A stretch of DNA of 12,560 nucleotides, taken from the NCBI GenBank assembly GCA_003024985.2, contig PXIH01S0001800.1; one strand, given 5' to 3'. Origin of the DNA: Euperipatoides rowelli (taxonomy: Eukaryota > Onychophora > Udeonychophora > Euonychophora > Peripatopsidae). The position numbers were made by a program, and so were the translations under genes. This document shows, in pieces, positions 1 through 9,002 of the stretch. The notes under the pieces were generated by a model that was not told where the DNA came from, did no database searches, and worked only from the letters and a program-made list of their open reading frames with translations. Position 1 is the first letter of the stretch; the number at the start of each line of letters is the position of its first letter.

Positions 1-1991
1 AAATGGCGGCGGAACACAAAAGTAAAATCTTCCCTTTTTATTCTATTTTAATATTAGATTTGGCTTAAAAATAATTTATAATGAATGTTTGGGAATAAAG
101 AAAACTATGTTTAGTTGATCTATTAAGGAGAAATCATGATAGATGAATTTCAGAATAGCTGCAGAAAGATTTTATTTTTAAAAAAATGTATCGCAAGAAA
201 AGCTTGTCGCAACATGAATAAATAAATACTTTAGAAACAATACATGAGGAATTAATAGATATTCAAAAAAATATTTTGACATTTTATTAAAAAAAATTTT
301 GTGTGTTTTTTAAATTAAATTTGTATTATTTTTCAAACATTTTCAAATCTTTAAAATGTCATCCCATATCATGATAGCACCCCATGATGCTTAACTTGCT
401 TACCATCTAGTGCTGCCACTGGTCTTACCTTGAAATAAAACAAATATGGTAAATAAACAAATACAATCCTTTCATTTGAGAATAAAGTCTGAGGAAATTC
501 ATAATCATAATTCCCCGTAACAAAAAGCTGAAGGACATAAGCTAAGAAACAGTGTCATATTCAAAGAACTGCGTAAATTCTAAAATTTCTTTGGCGAATG
601 CATCTCATGGAAGAAAAAAATAAGATGAAATCACAGTCATTTCCATGGTTTCATAATTATCAGTATGCTAAATAAATGAATTGACGGGTCTATGTTCTTT
701 ATGTTTTCCTTGCGGTAAATTAATTAATTTTACATAACAAAAAAAATCTTAAAAAGTCCAGCACTGAGTTACATAATGCACTGAAGCTTTATGGTAGAAT
801 CCTGCATAAAGCCTAAAGAAGTTATTAATGTACGACTAAGGGTGAATTAAAATATAGCTGGTCTTTTTTATCACTATCTGAATATGTATCGTAATAGGAC
901 TGTGTGATAATTCAGATATGCCGGCACCATTTTCAAAGGATTAAATTCAGAAAAGTATATAATGTAGATAAATAAATAAATTATAATTTAAATATTATGT
1001 ACAAATAATAAATTCTTAAATAAATATGATACCCAATAAATATTCCCAATTATCAATCTAGTTCCTGTTAGTAAAGTAATAAATAAAACTTAAACACTCT
1101 CACTCCTATCAAAATGCTTTACTTGCAAACCCAAAACTGCCTAGAATTATAAACACAGCTTGGCTGTTAACCATGATTTTTTTTAAGATCATTAAAACTC
1201 ATTTCAAGTGAACAATAACGTATCATAATTAATTTCTAAGTACTAAACTAAATACATCAAACTATTATACTCTCAGTTTTTAATAAATTGCATTTTTCAA
1301 CTCCTCAATACAAAAAATATACTGTATTATAAATACTGTATATAAGGCTTAGGCTATTAAAAGTTGCTAATTTAAAACAGCAAGGCCAAACACTTAGGGG
1401 GAGGCTGTAGAAAAACAATTTTACCCATCTCAAAAGCATAAATGTACATTTCAAGCAATTTTTAAATTTCAAGCAATTTTTAACATTTTTTCTGGATGGA
1501 CATAATGTATAAAGTGACGAGCATTATTCTGTTATCAAGTAAATAATTCATTATTCATTTTTTCGAAATTTTTTTAAAACAAAACAAAAATCATGACATT
1601 TTACAGATTAGGTAATTTATGCATTCTTTATAAAATTAAACCAATACTATTTTTAATCACTGTAAGCAATTTATAAATGAAACACTTTTGAACTTGACGA
1701 TCATTAAATACTAGTAAATGTACACCTATAATCACCTAATTTATTAATAGGTGGCTCTTGTTTGTAGTTTTTACTTATTTTTTTTATAAAATAAAAGATT
1801 ATCACAACATGCATGATGAAAATTACTATATATGCATGGGAATCACAAATTTATCTTTTACTATGTTAAGTACTACCGGTGATATGTTTATCTCTAAACA
1901 ATAGTGTGGGCATTTACTAAGTCTTTATGATCACTGAATTTGTATCAACTATATTTAAGATTATTCATTATTTGTTCTATGATGATTATAG
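1..1991 (+). other. upstream intron of liprin-beta, no gene seen
   Basis: This is very AT-rich DNA without a convincing coding stretch on either strand. It ends in a pyrimidine-leaning run and the acceptor ATAG at 1988-1991, so it is read as the 3' part of the intron before the first visible exon. The only local structure noted is a short tandem duplication at 1448-1482 and simple TAAA-type runs near 967-985. The first bases (about 4-12, ATGGCGGCGG-like) are GC-rich against the surroundings and may be the edge of a repeat cut by the window. No promoter could be supported. Confidence 0.7.
1448..1482. repeat. 17-bp word duplicated in tandem
   Basis: The 17-base word ATTTCAAGCAATTTTTA occurs exactly at 1448-1464 and again at 1466-1482, one base apart (period 18). 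It is a small slippage-type duplication in intronic DNA with no evident function. Confidence 0.85.
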
Positions 1992-2121
1992 CTCAAAGTG
2001 AAATATTAGAAAGAGAAAGGGAAGGTTCACCACGACATCCTAGTCCAGGGCTAAGTTCTGACCCAAGGTATAGTCCTGATATCAAGAAGAAGCCAAGAGG
2101 GATTAAAAAACTCTTTGGAAG
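1992..2121 (+). CDS. Liprin-beta: liprin-beta exon: Ser/Pro-rich and basic linker before SAM1
   Basis: This exon encodes a charged stretch (EILEREREGSPRHPSPG), then SSDPRYSPDIKKKPRG and IKKLFGR. In liprin-betas a basic KKLFG-type segment lies just before the SAM repeats. The donor is AAG|GTTAGT, so the exon ends at 2121, leaving the last codon split after AG. The next exon supplies A to make Arg. The acceptor chosen is AG at 1990-1991. A second AG at 1997-1998 keeps the same frame with a 7-nt shorter exon and cannot be excluded, because the upstream exon is outside the window. Several Ser-Pro pairs (SPRHPSP, YSPD) could be proline-directed phosphorylation sites (inference). The linker is low-complexity, so family assignment rests mainly on the exons that follow. 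Confidence 0.82.
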
Positions 2122-2768
2122 GTTAGTTTTATAGGTTGGAAACTTTATTTCTATTATTAATGTGTAAATATTCAGGTTTAAATTTAAGTGTATTAGATGA
2201 AAGAAAAAAAAACTGTGATCATAAAGCAGAAATTTTACCTCATTTGTCACTAACATGCTTATTACACTTCATAACATGTCCGTGCTTGGCATTTAAAATT
2301 ATTTTTCTATGCAAAATTGATGGGATTTATACAAATCCTATTAGAGCTGGAATTGGAAAAAAAAATCATAGTGCAAATCACGGACACAAAAAAAGCTGTT
2401 TAAACAATCGTGAGAAATTTGATAATGAGATGGATGAATGACGGATTGCCCGTCTCATGGCAGTGACTCGTATGAACCATAATTAATTAAGCTAGTATTG
2501 TTACACTTTTGAATCTGATGGACTACAAAGATGATCTGGGCTCAATAAAAAATTTATTATTTCAACATCTAGTAATATAATAAAACGTTCATGTTAATTA
2601 AACAATAACAGTTTATAAATAAAAAATAATTATAATACATATTTAAAAAAATTGTACACTTAAAAATAGTTTATAATTTATAAAGAGTCACAATTATATT
2701 TTCAATCATAATACTTTATAATGAAAATATTTATTTTGCGGCATGTGAATTTGATTTAGTATTTTATG

Positions 2769-3318
2769 CAAGGCCCCCACATCCTAATCGGGGCCCTGGG
2801 ACTTAAAATCCAGGTGGGGCCATTACATATTTTTGATGAGCTTCTCCTTGTTCTTGAAGATTTAATAAGCTTTTTTTTTCTGTCATTTTTGGTTGTATGG
2901 ACGTTTTGTTTTCCTTTGATGGATCTGCGTGCCCCTTGGTGAAGATTTGATAAGCTTTTTTTATTATTGTATGGACGTTTTTGTTTATCTTTGCTTGACC
3001 TCTGGCCCCTTGTCCAGCCCTACAAGGCCCCTTGGTGAAGATTTGATAAACTTTTTTTATTATTGTATGGACGTTTAATTGACCTTTGCTTGGCCTAAGG
3101 GTCCCTTGTCCAGCCCTACAGGGCCCTTGGTGAAGATTTAATAACCTTTTTTTTTTTATTGTATGGACATTTTGTTGACCTTTTCTTGGCCTACGAGCCC
3201 CTTGTCCAGGCCTACACCACCACACCTCATCACTCCTGGTCATAACTATGGAGTTTCTTCATATATGCCCCACCCCATCTTGGCCCTGGACTACAGCCCC
3301 ATATATGTGGGGACCCTG
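2769..3318. mobile_element. non-autonomous inverted-repeat element with minisatellite core, possibly hAT-like
   Basis: The left end reads CAAGGCCCCCACAT and the reverse complement of the right end reads CAGGGTCCCCACAT, 12 of 14 identical. Beyond this both ends continue with related blocks: GGGGC, then TCCAGG, then TGGGGC followed by CATAT-like sequence. The inverted similarity is therefore broken but extends about 60 bp. The GC-rich ends stand out sharply from the AT-rich intron. The flanking octamers ATTTTATG (2761-2768) and ATTATATT (3319-3326) match at 6 of 8, a weak hint of an 8-bp target duplication as hAT elements make. In such AT-rich DNA that could be chance. No transposase is present; the centre is a 95-bp minisatellite. 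The CA(R)GG ends fit hAT (inference), but the family is not settled. Confidence 0.62.
2856..3226. repeat. minisatellite, about four copies of a ~95-bp unit
   Basis: Copies begin with GAAGATTT at 2856, 2941, 3037 and 3132, giving spacings of 85, 96 and 95 bases, and the last copy fades near 3226. Each unit has the order GAAGATTTGATAAGC, a T-run, TTGTATGGACGTTTTG, a TTGACCTTTGCTTGGCC-like stretch, and CCCCTTGTCCAGCCCTACA followed by AGGCCCCTTGGT. The CCTTG/CAAGG words within a unit can pair. Because the unit is close to a multiple of three and free of stops on the minus strand, it gives a spurious repeated open frame at 2803-3243. The core words recur in the element at 9314-9695. Confidence 0.85.
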
Positions 3319-3385
3319 ATTATATTACTTTAGGTTGCAAGCCATTGGCTACAATATTTTTAATTGGTGTGTTATTTTATTTCAG

Positions 3386-3517
3386 ATTAATCCGCAGCAA
3401 TTCACAAAGTCTTCATCCAGAGCCACAAGAAGCTGATGCCGGTGATTTTAAGAGAGGTGGCCTACGTTCCACTGCTGGTCCTCGTCTTGGCTGGTCCAAG
3501 GAATTAAGAGGACAGGA
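3386..3517 (+). CDS. Liprin-beta: liprin-beta exon: GPRLGW linker leading into SAM1
   Basis: The exon starts after TTATTTCAG and ends before the strong donor GTAAGT at 3518. Its first base completes an Arg codon with the preceding exon, 43 codons follow, and GA is left over to become Asp with the next exon. It encodes LIRSNSQSLHPEPQ, an acidic EADAGD stretch, and FKRGGLRSTAGPRLGWSKE. I recall this last motif as typical of liprin-betas just before the first SAM domain. RLIRSNS contains basophilic-kinase type serines (R-x-x-S; inference). The exon is 132 nt, a multiple of three, with the same phase at both ends. Skipping it would join AG to C as Ser and keep the frame, so it could be a cassette exon. 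Confidence 0.9.
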
Positions 3518-3623
3518 GTAAGTATAACATGATGTTACCTGATTTAATTTTTTAATTGATGGCACATAAAAATAGCATCAACATTTGTATAATTCCAATG
3601 CATCAATTTTTTTATTTGATTAG
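3518..3623 (+). other. liprin-beta intron 2 (106 bp)
   Basis: This short intron runs from GTAAGT at 3518 to the acceptor GATTAG ending at 3623, preceded by a T-rich tract at about 3606-3618. It interrupts an Asp codon (GA|C). A later AG at 3631-3632 would break the frame and is not used. It is the only compact intron in the window; the others range from 1.3 to 5.3 kb. Confidence 0.9.
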
Positions 3624-3774
3624 CTCTTTAGATATTCCATTTGCTCGCTGGGATTCCGATAAGGTATCAGCATGGCTGCATGATCTTGGCTTAACAGCAT
3701 ATGTTGCTGATTGTAAACGATGGGTTCGAAATGGGGAGCATCTATTGCAGGCTAGTGCGCATGATTTAGAAAAG
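3624..3774 (+). CDS. Liprin-beta: liprin-beta exon: N-terminal two thirds of SAM domain 1
   Basis: One base completes Asp, then 50 codons end in phase 0 at AAG|GTGAGT. The exon encodes SLDIPFARWDSDKVSAWLHD, then LGLTAYVADCKRWVRNG and EHLLQASAHDLEK. This is a standard SAM fold opening: W-x-x-x-x-V-x-x-WL for helix 1, a LGL-x-x-Y turn into helix 2, the G-x-x-LL segment of helix 3, and D-L-E-K leading to helix 4. Family knowledge: in liprins the SAM repeats pack together as one module that mediates partner binding. The WV-x-N-GEHLL wording is closer to protostome liprin-beta than to the vertebrate form as I remember them. The domain is completed by the exon at 6789. Confidence 0.96.
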
Positions 3775-4085
3775 GTGAGTATTGGTTGCAATTTATTTGT
3801 CTCTTGAAATTGTTTAAATCATAGTACAGTTATCTTTTGATTTAATAGTTCTAGGGGTAGAGTGTGAGTAGGTGTAGAAAAACAAACTCATAACGAAATA
3901 CCTATCACAACAAAGTTTGAAAGTTTTATATCCAGATTTGACCAACAGCTATTGAGAATTCTAATATGATTATAAACTTCATTGATTTGTATTAATCTTT
4001 TTTTTTTTCTTGAAGCGCAGTAATAGTGCTTCCATTGTTTATTTTTTATATTTTGATTTAACAGTTTTAGTCTTATTATTCATAA

Positions 4086-4346
4086 TTAATCACTAATCCT
4101 GTAGCAGGAATTTTTCACAATTTCATACTTAAATCTCATAACCTTAAGATCTCCAAGTTGTTCAGACAATAAAATTTTATCTCCATCCATATATTGAAAT
4201 AAGTTACGGTTTGACCTGGAACTGGGAAGGGATGGATTGGCCCACATATTGGACTTAAAATTATTATTCTGTTTGTATTTTTCCATCCTTTGAAAATGGT
4301 TGAAAATGAATACCATATCAATGATCTCCAATTTCCGTTTTAAGTC
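4086..4346 (-). CDS. possible minus-strand terminal exon, product not recognised
   Basis: Read on the minus strand, an acceptor-like AATTAATTTCAG ends just before 4346. An open frame then runs 86 codons in phase 0 to a TAA at 4088-4086. It begins DLKRKLEIIDMVFIFNHF and includes MWANPSLPSSRSNRNLF and DGDKILLSEQLGDLKVMRF. The amino-acid make-up is balanced and protein-like, with a charged helical look, and local GC is higher than around it. An AATAAA (minus strand) lies at 4043-4038, about 45 bases past the stop. This could be the last exon of a nested antisense gene, a decayed transposon or pseudogene piece, or chance. An open stretch of this length is expected about once in such a window. No partner exon was found on the minus strand and I recognise no family. 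Confidence 0.2.
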   Translation of the reverse strand, partial: DLKRKLEIIDMVFIFNHFQRMEKYKQNNNFKSNMWANPSLPSSRSNRNLFQYMDGDKILLSEQLGDLKVMRFKYEIVKNSCYRISD

Positions 4347-4667
4347 CTGAAATTAATTGTCAAACCAAATGGTTAAGCATTTATTTAATAAAAAATAAAC
4401 AATTTAATCTATTTTATTTATTATCCTCATATAATTTTATAATAGTCATAACTGTTAACTGAGAGCTTTAACATAGTATTGTAAAGTTTAGGAAAGGGAT
4501 AAATTAATTGACTACTTTTAATTCTCAGGAAGCATTTTCATAATGTAAGCAGATACTCATGGTTAGGGGAGTTTATTAAGGTTGTTTGGTATTTTAATGA
4601 ATTGTTGATGGATTTTTTTTTTTTAATTAAAATCCAAGATTCAATAGCCTATAGGCTAATAAAAACA

Positions 4668-4742
4668 TAAAAAAAAAANNAAAAAAAAAAAAAAATTAAA
4701 AAAAAAAATTAAAAAAAAAACAATAAAATATATTAAAAAAAA
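4668..4742. repeat. A-rich tract with a 2-N assembly gap
   Basis: Runs of A broken by single T pairs span about 4668-4742, with NN at 4679-4680. The true length of the tract is therefore unknown. It could be the poly(A) end of an old retroposon lying on either side, but no SINE or LINE body or target duplication was recognised. Confidence 0.8.
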
Positions 4743-4758
4743 AATAGATTAGGACTAG

Positions 4759-4796
4759 GGACAACCTCGCTGGACTATTATAGTCTGTTGTTGTCC
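4759..4796. repeat. nested small hairpin
   Basis: GGACAAC (4759-4765) pairs with GTTGTCC (4790-4796). Inside them, GACTATTATAGTC (4773-4785) is a perfect 6-bp palindrome around one T. It directly follows the A-rich tract and is less AT-rich than its surroundings, so it may be the remnant end of a mobile element. No function can be assigned. Confidence 0.55.
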
Positions 4797-5003
4797 GACA
4801 TATTTGTATTTGTAATAATATCACTTAATAAAACAATTGAGTGGCAATCTTAATAATTAAAAAAATAAGCATTTATTTTGCTGTAGCAATATTTAAATTT
4901 GGAAATCATTTTAGACAATCTACATGTTTACAAAATAAAGTAAATACTTATTCCTACGCAATAAATTAGCCATTTAAATTTGACCTTTTGATTTGTAATT
5001 TAC

Positions 5004-5306
5004 ACTCGCGCCTAGCGGAAGCGAAGAATTATGAACTTTTAGTCACATGATCAAGATGGATAGCAGTTTAATTTTATTATTTACAGTCCTAACCTTTCCC
5101 TAATCCTGAACCCTAACTTCTACTACGTATTAAACCCACTATGTCCCAAACCCTATGATGATGATAGGGTGAAATAATCCTTTTTTAATCGATTTTGATA
5201 ATTTTAACAGAATTTATGACCGCCATACTGTTAATCAACCGTTAACCAATCAGCAGGCACTATGCACTTGAAAAGTTCATAATTCCTCACTTCCATAAGG
5301 CCCTAA
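5004..5306. mobile_element. MITE, ~303 bp, with 10-bp flanking direct repeat
   Basis: GGAAGCGAAGAATTATGAAC plus TTTT (5017-5040) matches the reverse complement of 5271-5294 at 22 of 24 positions. Outside these lie 13 and 12 bases that are also partly complementary (left GCGCCT, right-reversed GGGCCT). The whole is then bracketed by an exact TGTAATTTAC at 4994-5003 and 5307-5316. This symmetry of inverted ends inside a perfect 10-bp direct repeat is what a DNA transposon with a 9-10 bp target duplication leaves, as Mutator-like elements do (inference). No transposase is encoded. The interior has a degenerate CCCTAA-like run at 5090-5155 and a CACATGATCAAGATGG motif. Confidence 0.72.
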
Positions 5307-5703
5307 TGTAATTTACTAATTTATTACTGTTATCTAATGTTATAATATGGTTACTGGCATATATAATTTAGCTACAGTATAAATGTATTTCTTTTAATAA
5401 TTGAGATAGATAGCTATCCGACTACAAATAATTTTTAAAAAAAAATTATTTGTTTTTTTAAGCATCTAAAATAATGTCAAATTAATAACAATATTCCATT
5501 TTTTGTTAATTAAAATTGTTTTGATAATACTAAATGCAATGATCTAAATTCAATTATTTTTAGAAATTAAGGGTTTATTTATACTTTGCTAAAATTAAAA
5601 ATAAAATGAATAATACCACTATTTTCCCATTTAAATAAGAGAATCGTACAAAGTTCCAATTTACAATTGGACAATTAATTTTTCTATTCCCGCTATCCTG
5701 GAG

Positions 5704-5840
5704 TTGATTAGCCTTATGGGGAAGAGGCAGTATTTCTGACCAATATTATAAATGTTTTTGTTAGTGTTTTTTGATTAGCCTTATGGGGGAGGGGCAGTAT
5801 TTCTGACCAACATGATAACAAATGTTTTTGTTAGTGTTTT
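5704..5840. repeat. tandem duplication, 67- and 70-bp units
   Basis: Two adjacent copies, 5704-5770 and 5771-5840, both begin TTGATTAGCCTTATGGGG, continue through GGCAGTATTTCTGACCAA and end in AATGTTTTTGTTAGTGTTTT. They differ by a few substitutions and a 3-base insertion in the second copy. It is a young local duplication in intron 3 with no coding sense. Confidence 0.9.
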
Positions 5841-6788
5841 TCTTCAGCCCTAAATATTTGCGAGGCATTAATAAGTGAAAATAATATGAGACATTTTGAT
5901 AGATAAACTTTGTGTGAATAGAAGACATTTTATTATCAGTTTGTTTATTACTGTTCTTCAAAATCAGTTATGTTGCTGAAAAAAATGATCGTTTCTTTTC
6001 TTTTTGTTACACATTTGTACTTTAAAAAAAAAAATCTGAAGATTCCAAATAAAGATTATATACAGTACATTTTAATATTTGAACTTTAGCAGTTTATAAA
6101 AATGTCAGGAATCATAATTACTTTTATTAAAATCAAGGACATGAGATTCAAAATAGTACTGTATACACTTTTTTTAAAAAAAAATTAAATGTTCTTTAAT
6201 CTTATTTCAAAAATTAGATTTCCAATTTCATTTTTTTTAATTGTAAGATTGCATAAATGAACCTTTGATTTCTAAAAACTACAGATTTTTAGACCAATAC
6301 TACATCTATTATTGCAAAATCAAATTAATTTTTTAAAAATTAAGTTAACTAGCTTAAAGCCTGTCAAAAATAATGTGAATTTTAGTCTATCCCAGGGACC
6401 TCCCACTCAAACATTCTTACTCAGCCAGCAACACTCAGTCATATCTATTGTGTTGCCAAATAACTAATAGAATTGGCTTGAAATGCTTGTTTGAATAAAA
6501 AAATTCCCAATCTTGTCATAAGCAGTGAAGAGAAATATGTCTATATAAAAACCACATTTGTTTATATAAAATCTCTATCTTCGAGTCTTCCCAACCAACC
6601 CCATTGGCCTAATATTAGTAGTAATAAACTTTTATTTGATGATTAAGTTACTATTCCGACTAGTTGAAAAACTAGCCTTTTATAATGATTTTGGTCACAC
6701 TAATATGTTTGAGAAGAGTAATTATGAATTTTTGCCGTACGATTACTTGCTTAACTAAAAATTTATATATATTTTTTATTTATTGCAG

Positions 6789-6900
6789 GAGCTAGGTATT
6801 CGCCATCCGCTTCATAGAAAAAAGCTTCAGCTAACATTGCAGGCTATGGGTTCTGAAGAAAATGATGTTATGGGCCAGCTAGACTATCACTGGGTCACAC
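6789..6900 (+). CDS. Liprin-beta: liprin-beta exon: end of SAM1 and start of SAM2
   Basis: The exon begins in phase 0 after TTTATTGCAG and ends one base into a codon at ACAC|GTAAGT (112 nt: 37 codons plus one base). It encodes ELGIRHPLHRKKLQLTLQAM, completing SAM1 with the H-x-x-H-R-K-K-L long C-terminal helix that is the family's most recognisable run. It then encodes GSEENDVMGQ and LDYHWVT, which leads into SAM2. The split codon C|GC gives Arg with the next exon, producing WVTRWLDDIGL, very close to vertebrate liprin-beta. SAM1 and SAM2 are separated by only a short linker, consistent with tightly packed SAM repeats. Junctions with both neighbours are unambiguous. Confidence 0.96.
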
Positions 6901-8351
6901 GTAAGTATTTCATCTTAAATTCTTATGTTGGCTTAATATACCGATTCAAGAAAAAAATCTAAATACTGAACCGAATCAGGAAATTCTTAAACAAAAATCC
7001 AACAAATTTATACAGTACTTTGATAAAAAATATCACTTTCATTTCTATTTCAAATACTAAGTTGACTGGCAAAATGTCTGAATGCTTTGGAAATTTGTAC
7101 AACCAAATTTAAAATTTTTATAAACAAGCAGATTTTATTTTGATGTGTAAATAATAGATTTACCGTAATATAAAATTAGAAAATATCTCAATGGCTCAAA
7201 ATTTAAAGTTTGGTGAGTTTTCTTGGAAAGCAAATATATACTTAGAAACTTTTCTTTTGCCAGACTATTCTTGCTAAAAATCTGGGATTGGGGCATGGAT
7301 AAAAAATGGACTATTTTTATCGTATGTTGAATGTTAGATAAATTTTCATGATTAAAAATTCTTACCATTACATAGCTTGCTCTATCCCAGTGTCACAATA
7401 TTTTTGTTCTTATATTAGGTATTTTACTTAATTATTTGTAATTTGTTAAAAGCCTCCGGTAATTGATTATTTATAGGCTAAGTACATTTAAAAATAACGG
7501 TAGTCAAATGTCAAGTTATATATTTATATGGTAAAAGAAAATTTATATTTAAATTGTTAATGTGAAAGTACTGCAGATTTCAAAAACAATATTGTAAATT
7601 TTATTGGATTAATAAAATAAAATAAAAATTCTTATTATAAATTGGGGAATGTGTGGCCCTATCCCTGTGCCAAAAGTCTCCATAAACGAATTAATATTTA
7701 TTCAAGACTTGCTTTTGAAGAACTGTGAATATTTAATGTGCATAAGTGACTTCATGATTAATAAAAATATATTAATTTTGTTACTAATTAATGTTTTATT
7801 ATCCACAGTTATGATAGCTAGAATCCTATTGATTGCCTTTCTTATAATATGAATTCCAAACTAATTCAGATATTAAGTAACAATATTTATTTTAATAAAT
7901 AAATATTATATCCTCTGCCAATACAAAAAGTTCTACCAGGAAGAAATGACACAATCTTTCAGAGAAATTGCCCAAGTCAAAACATCATAAAATAGCTTAC
8001 AGTCATTAAACAAGGAAGTTAGTACATTTATTCTTATACAGTTCTGCATTATCGATCAGCCTGATATATGCAGAATCCCCCCAAAAAGGCTTTCACCCAT
8101 ACTTGGTACAAGAATTTAAACAATAAGTGCATCTACGATCCAAATTATATAAGCAGATGAAGCCTCTAGAGAAGCAGAAGCCCATGATAAGAGAGAGAGA
8201 TTCTTTAGATTCTAATACTTCAAGAAAATATTTTTTATTTATTGAACTACTTCCACAGTGAAAGCCTATTACAGAATAGCAAAGTTAAAAAAAAATTATA
8301 GCAAAACATAATAAAGATGAAAATAGCTACTTACTCATGCACGATATCTTG

Positions 8352-9002
8352 ATGAGAAGACAGCAACTCCTAGTGAACAATTATTAATATTATTAATTTA
8401 ATTAAATCATATTATACAACTCTTTTGTTGAAAAATATTAAATTAATAAGATACTGTAGTTAACAATCGTCAGGATGACCTAAAAACAATAAACACATTT
8501 TTAGAATAAATATAACGAGTAATAAGTANCCTATTAATTTTAATGNAAAATACTATCCTTACCCCTNGTCCAATTCTGTGATTTTTACTGTTGGTTGAGT
8601 ACCAACANACTGATTCAAATCTGGTTGGTAGAANAGTATACATTGCTTTTCAGCAATGTATCTTTTCATAATGTTGCTAATTTGCATAAGAAGTTTAAAA
8701 TTATTCAAATCAGCTATATTGCCTGTGTTTTAATATGAGCATATACATTTGATAGTTTATCGTATTTCAAATGCTTATGGGCAAGGATTGATAATTTATG
8801 GCTGGACGTCCCAATGTACCGAGATGCACATATACATACAAATTTGTAAATCAAAGAACTGAAATCGATGGGATGGGTGTTCATAGCCCTTTCACTCTAT
8901 TTGAAAAATTTCAATAATATTGGAGGTGGTGGTGGGTCAAAATGACAAAATGTACTGATGATTGGAATAAATAATTATGTGTAAATAAATTTCTTAAAAA
9001 TC
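8352..9002. repeat. left arm of a long near-palindrome
   Basis: This arm is about 650 bp. It is matched in inverse orientation by 9014-10069 once the inserted element at 9314-9695 is taken out, with only 11 bases (9003-9013) between the arms. By eye roughly nine bases in ten agree. The stretch 8530-8720 agrees almost perfectly, while the part nearest the centre is more diverged. Five single-base ambiguities (8529, 8546, 8567, 8608, 8634) lie in this arm and none in the other. It holds smaller hairpins, for example ATACATTGCT/AGCAATGTAT at 8638-8661. CAGCTATA at 8711-8718 corresponds to the undisturbed target of the insertion in the right arm. No open frame or known family was recognised. Confidence 0.93.

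Larger units (their letters stand above)
2122..3385 (+). other. liprin-beta intron 1 (1264 bp)
   Basis: The donor is GTTAGT at 2122 and the acceptor TTATTTCAG ends at 3385. The intron joins a codon split 2+1 (AG|A, Arg). The first half (2122-2768) is plain AT-rich sequence. An open frame at 2136-2441 on the + strand is out of frame with both flanking exons and has no recognisable similarity. The second half is almost filled by the inverted-repeat element at 2769-3318. About 60 bases between that element and the acceptor hold the branch-point and polypyrimidine region. Confidence 0.88.
3775..6788 (+). other. liprin-beta intron 3 (3014 bp), splits SAM1
   Basis: The intron runs from GTGAGT at 3775 to TTTATTGCAG ending at 6788, phase 0, between DLEK and ELGI of SAM1. 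It contains a weak candidate exon on the minus strand (4086-4346), an A-rich tract with a 2-base gap (4668-4742), a small nested hairpin (4759-4796), a MITE (5004-5306) and a tandem duplication (5704-5840). From 5841 to 6788 I see only AT-rich sequence. A less AT-rich patch at about 6390-6470 and 6580-6610 has no open frame of note and no resemblance I recognise. Confidence 0.9.

Noticed and set aside
2136-2441. 101-codon open frame on the plus strand in intron 1
   Set aside because: Out of frame with both flanking exons and directly after a good donor site; a frame this long is within chance for the window and nothing in the protein is recognisable.
2803-3243. 146-codon open frame on the minus strand with repeated VHTIIKK and YQIFTKG motifs
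   Set aside because: It is the translation of the 95-bp minisatellite, whose length is close to a multiple of three and lacks stops in this frame. No start context, splice signals or family resemblance.
4668-4800. Retroposon (SINE) ending in the A-rich tract
   Set aside because: No pol III box pair, no target duplications, and the tract is interrupted by an assembly gap, so the boundary cannot be judged.
5090-5155. CCTAACC/CCCTAA-like words resembling interstitial telomere repeat
   Set aside because: Irregular spacing and many mismatches, and it lies inside the MITE at 5004-5306; no true tandem array.
7649-7852. 67-codon open frame on the plus strand in intron 4
   Set aside because: Composition (Ile/Leu/Asn-rich) is what random AT-rich DNA gives; no signals or similarity. 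The same applies to the minus-strand frames at 5761-5961 and 7135-7368.
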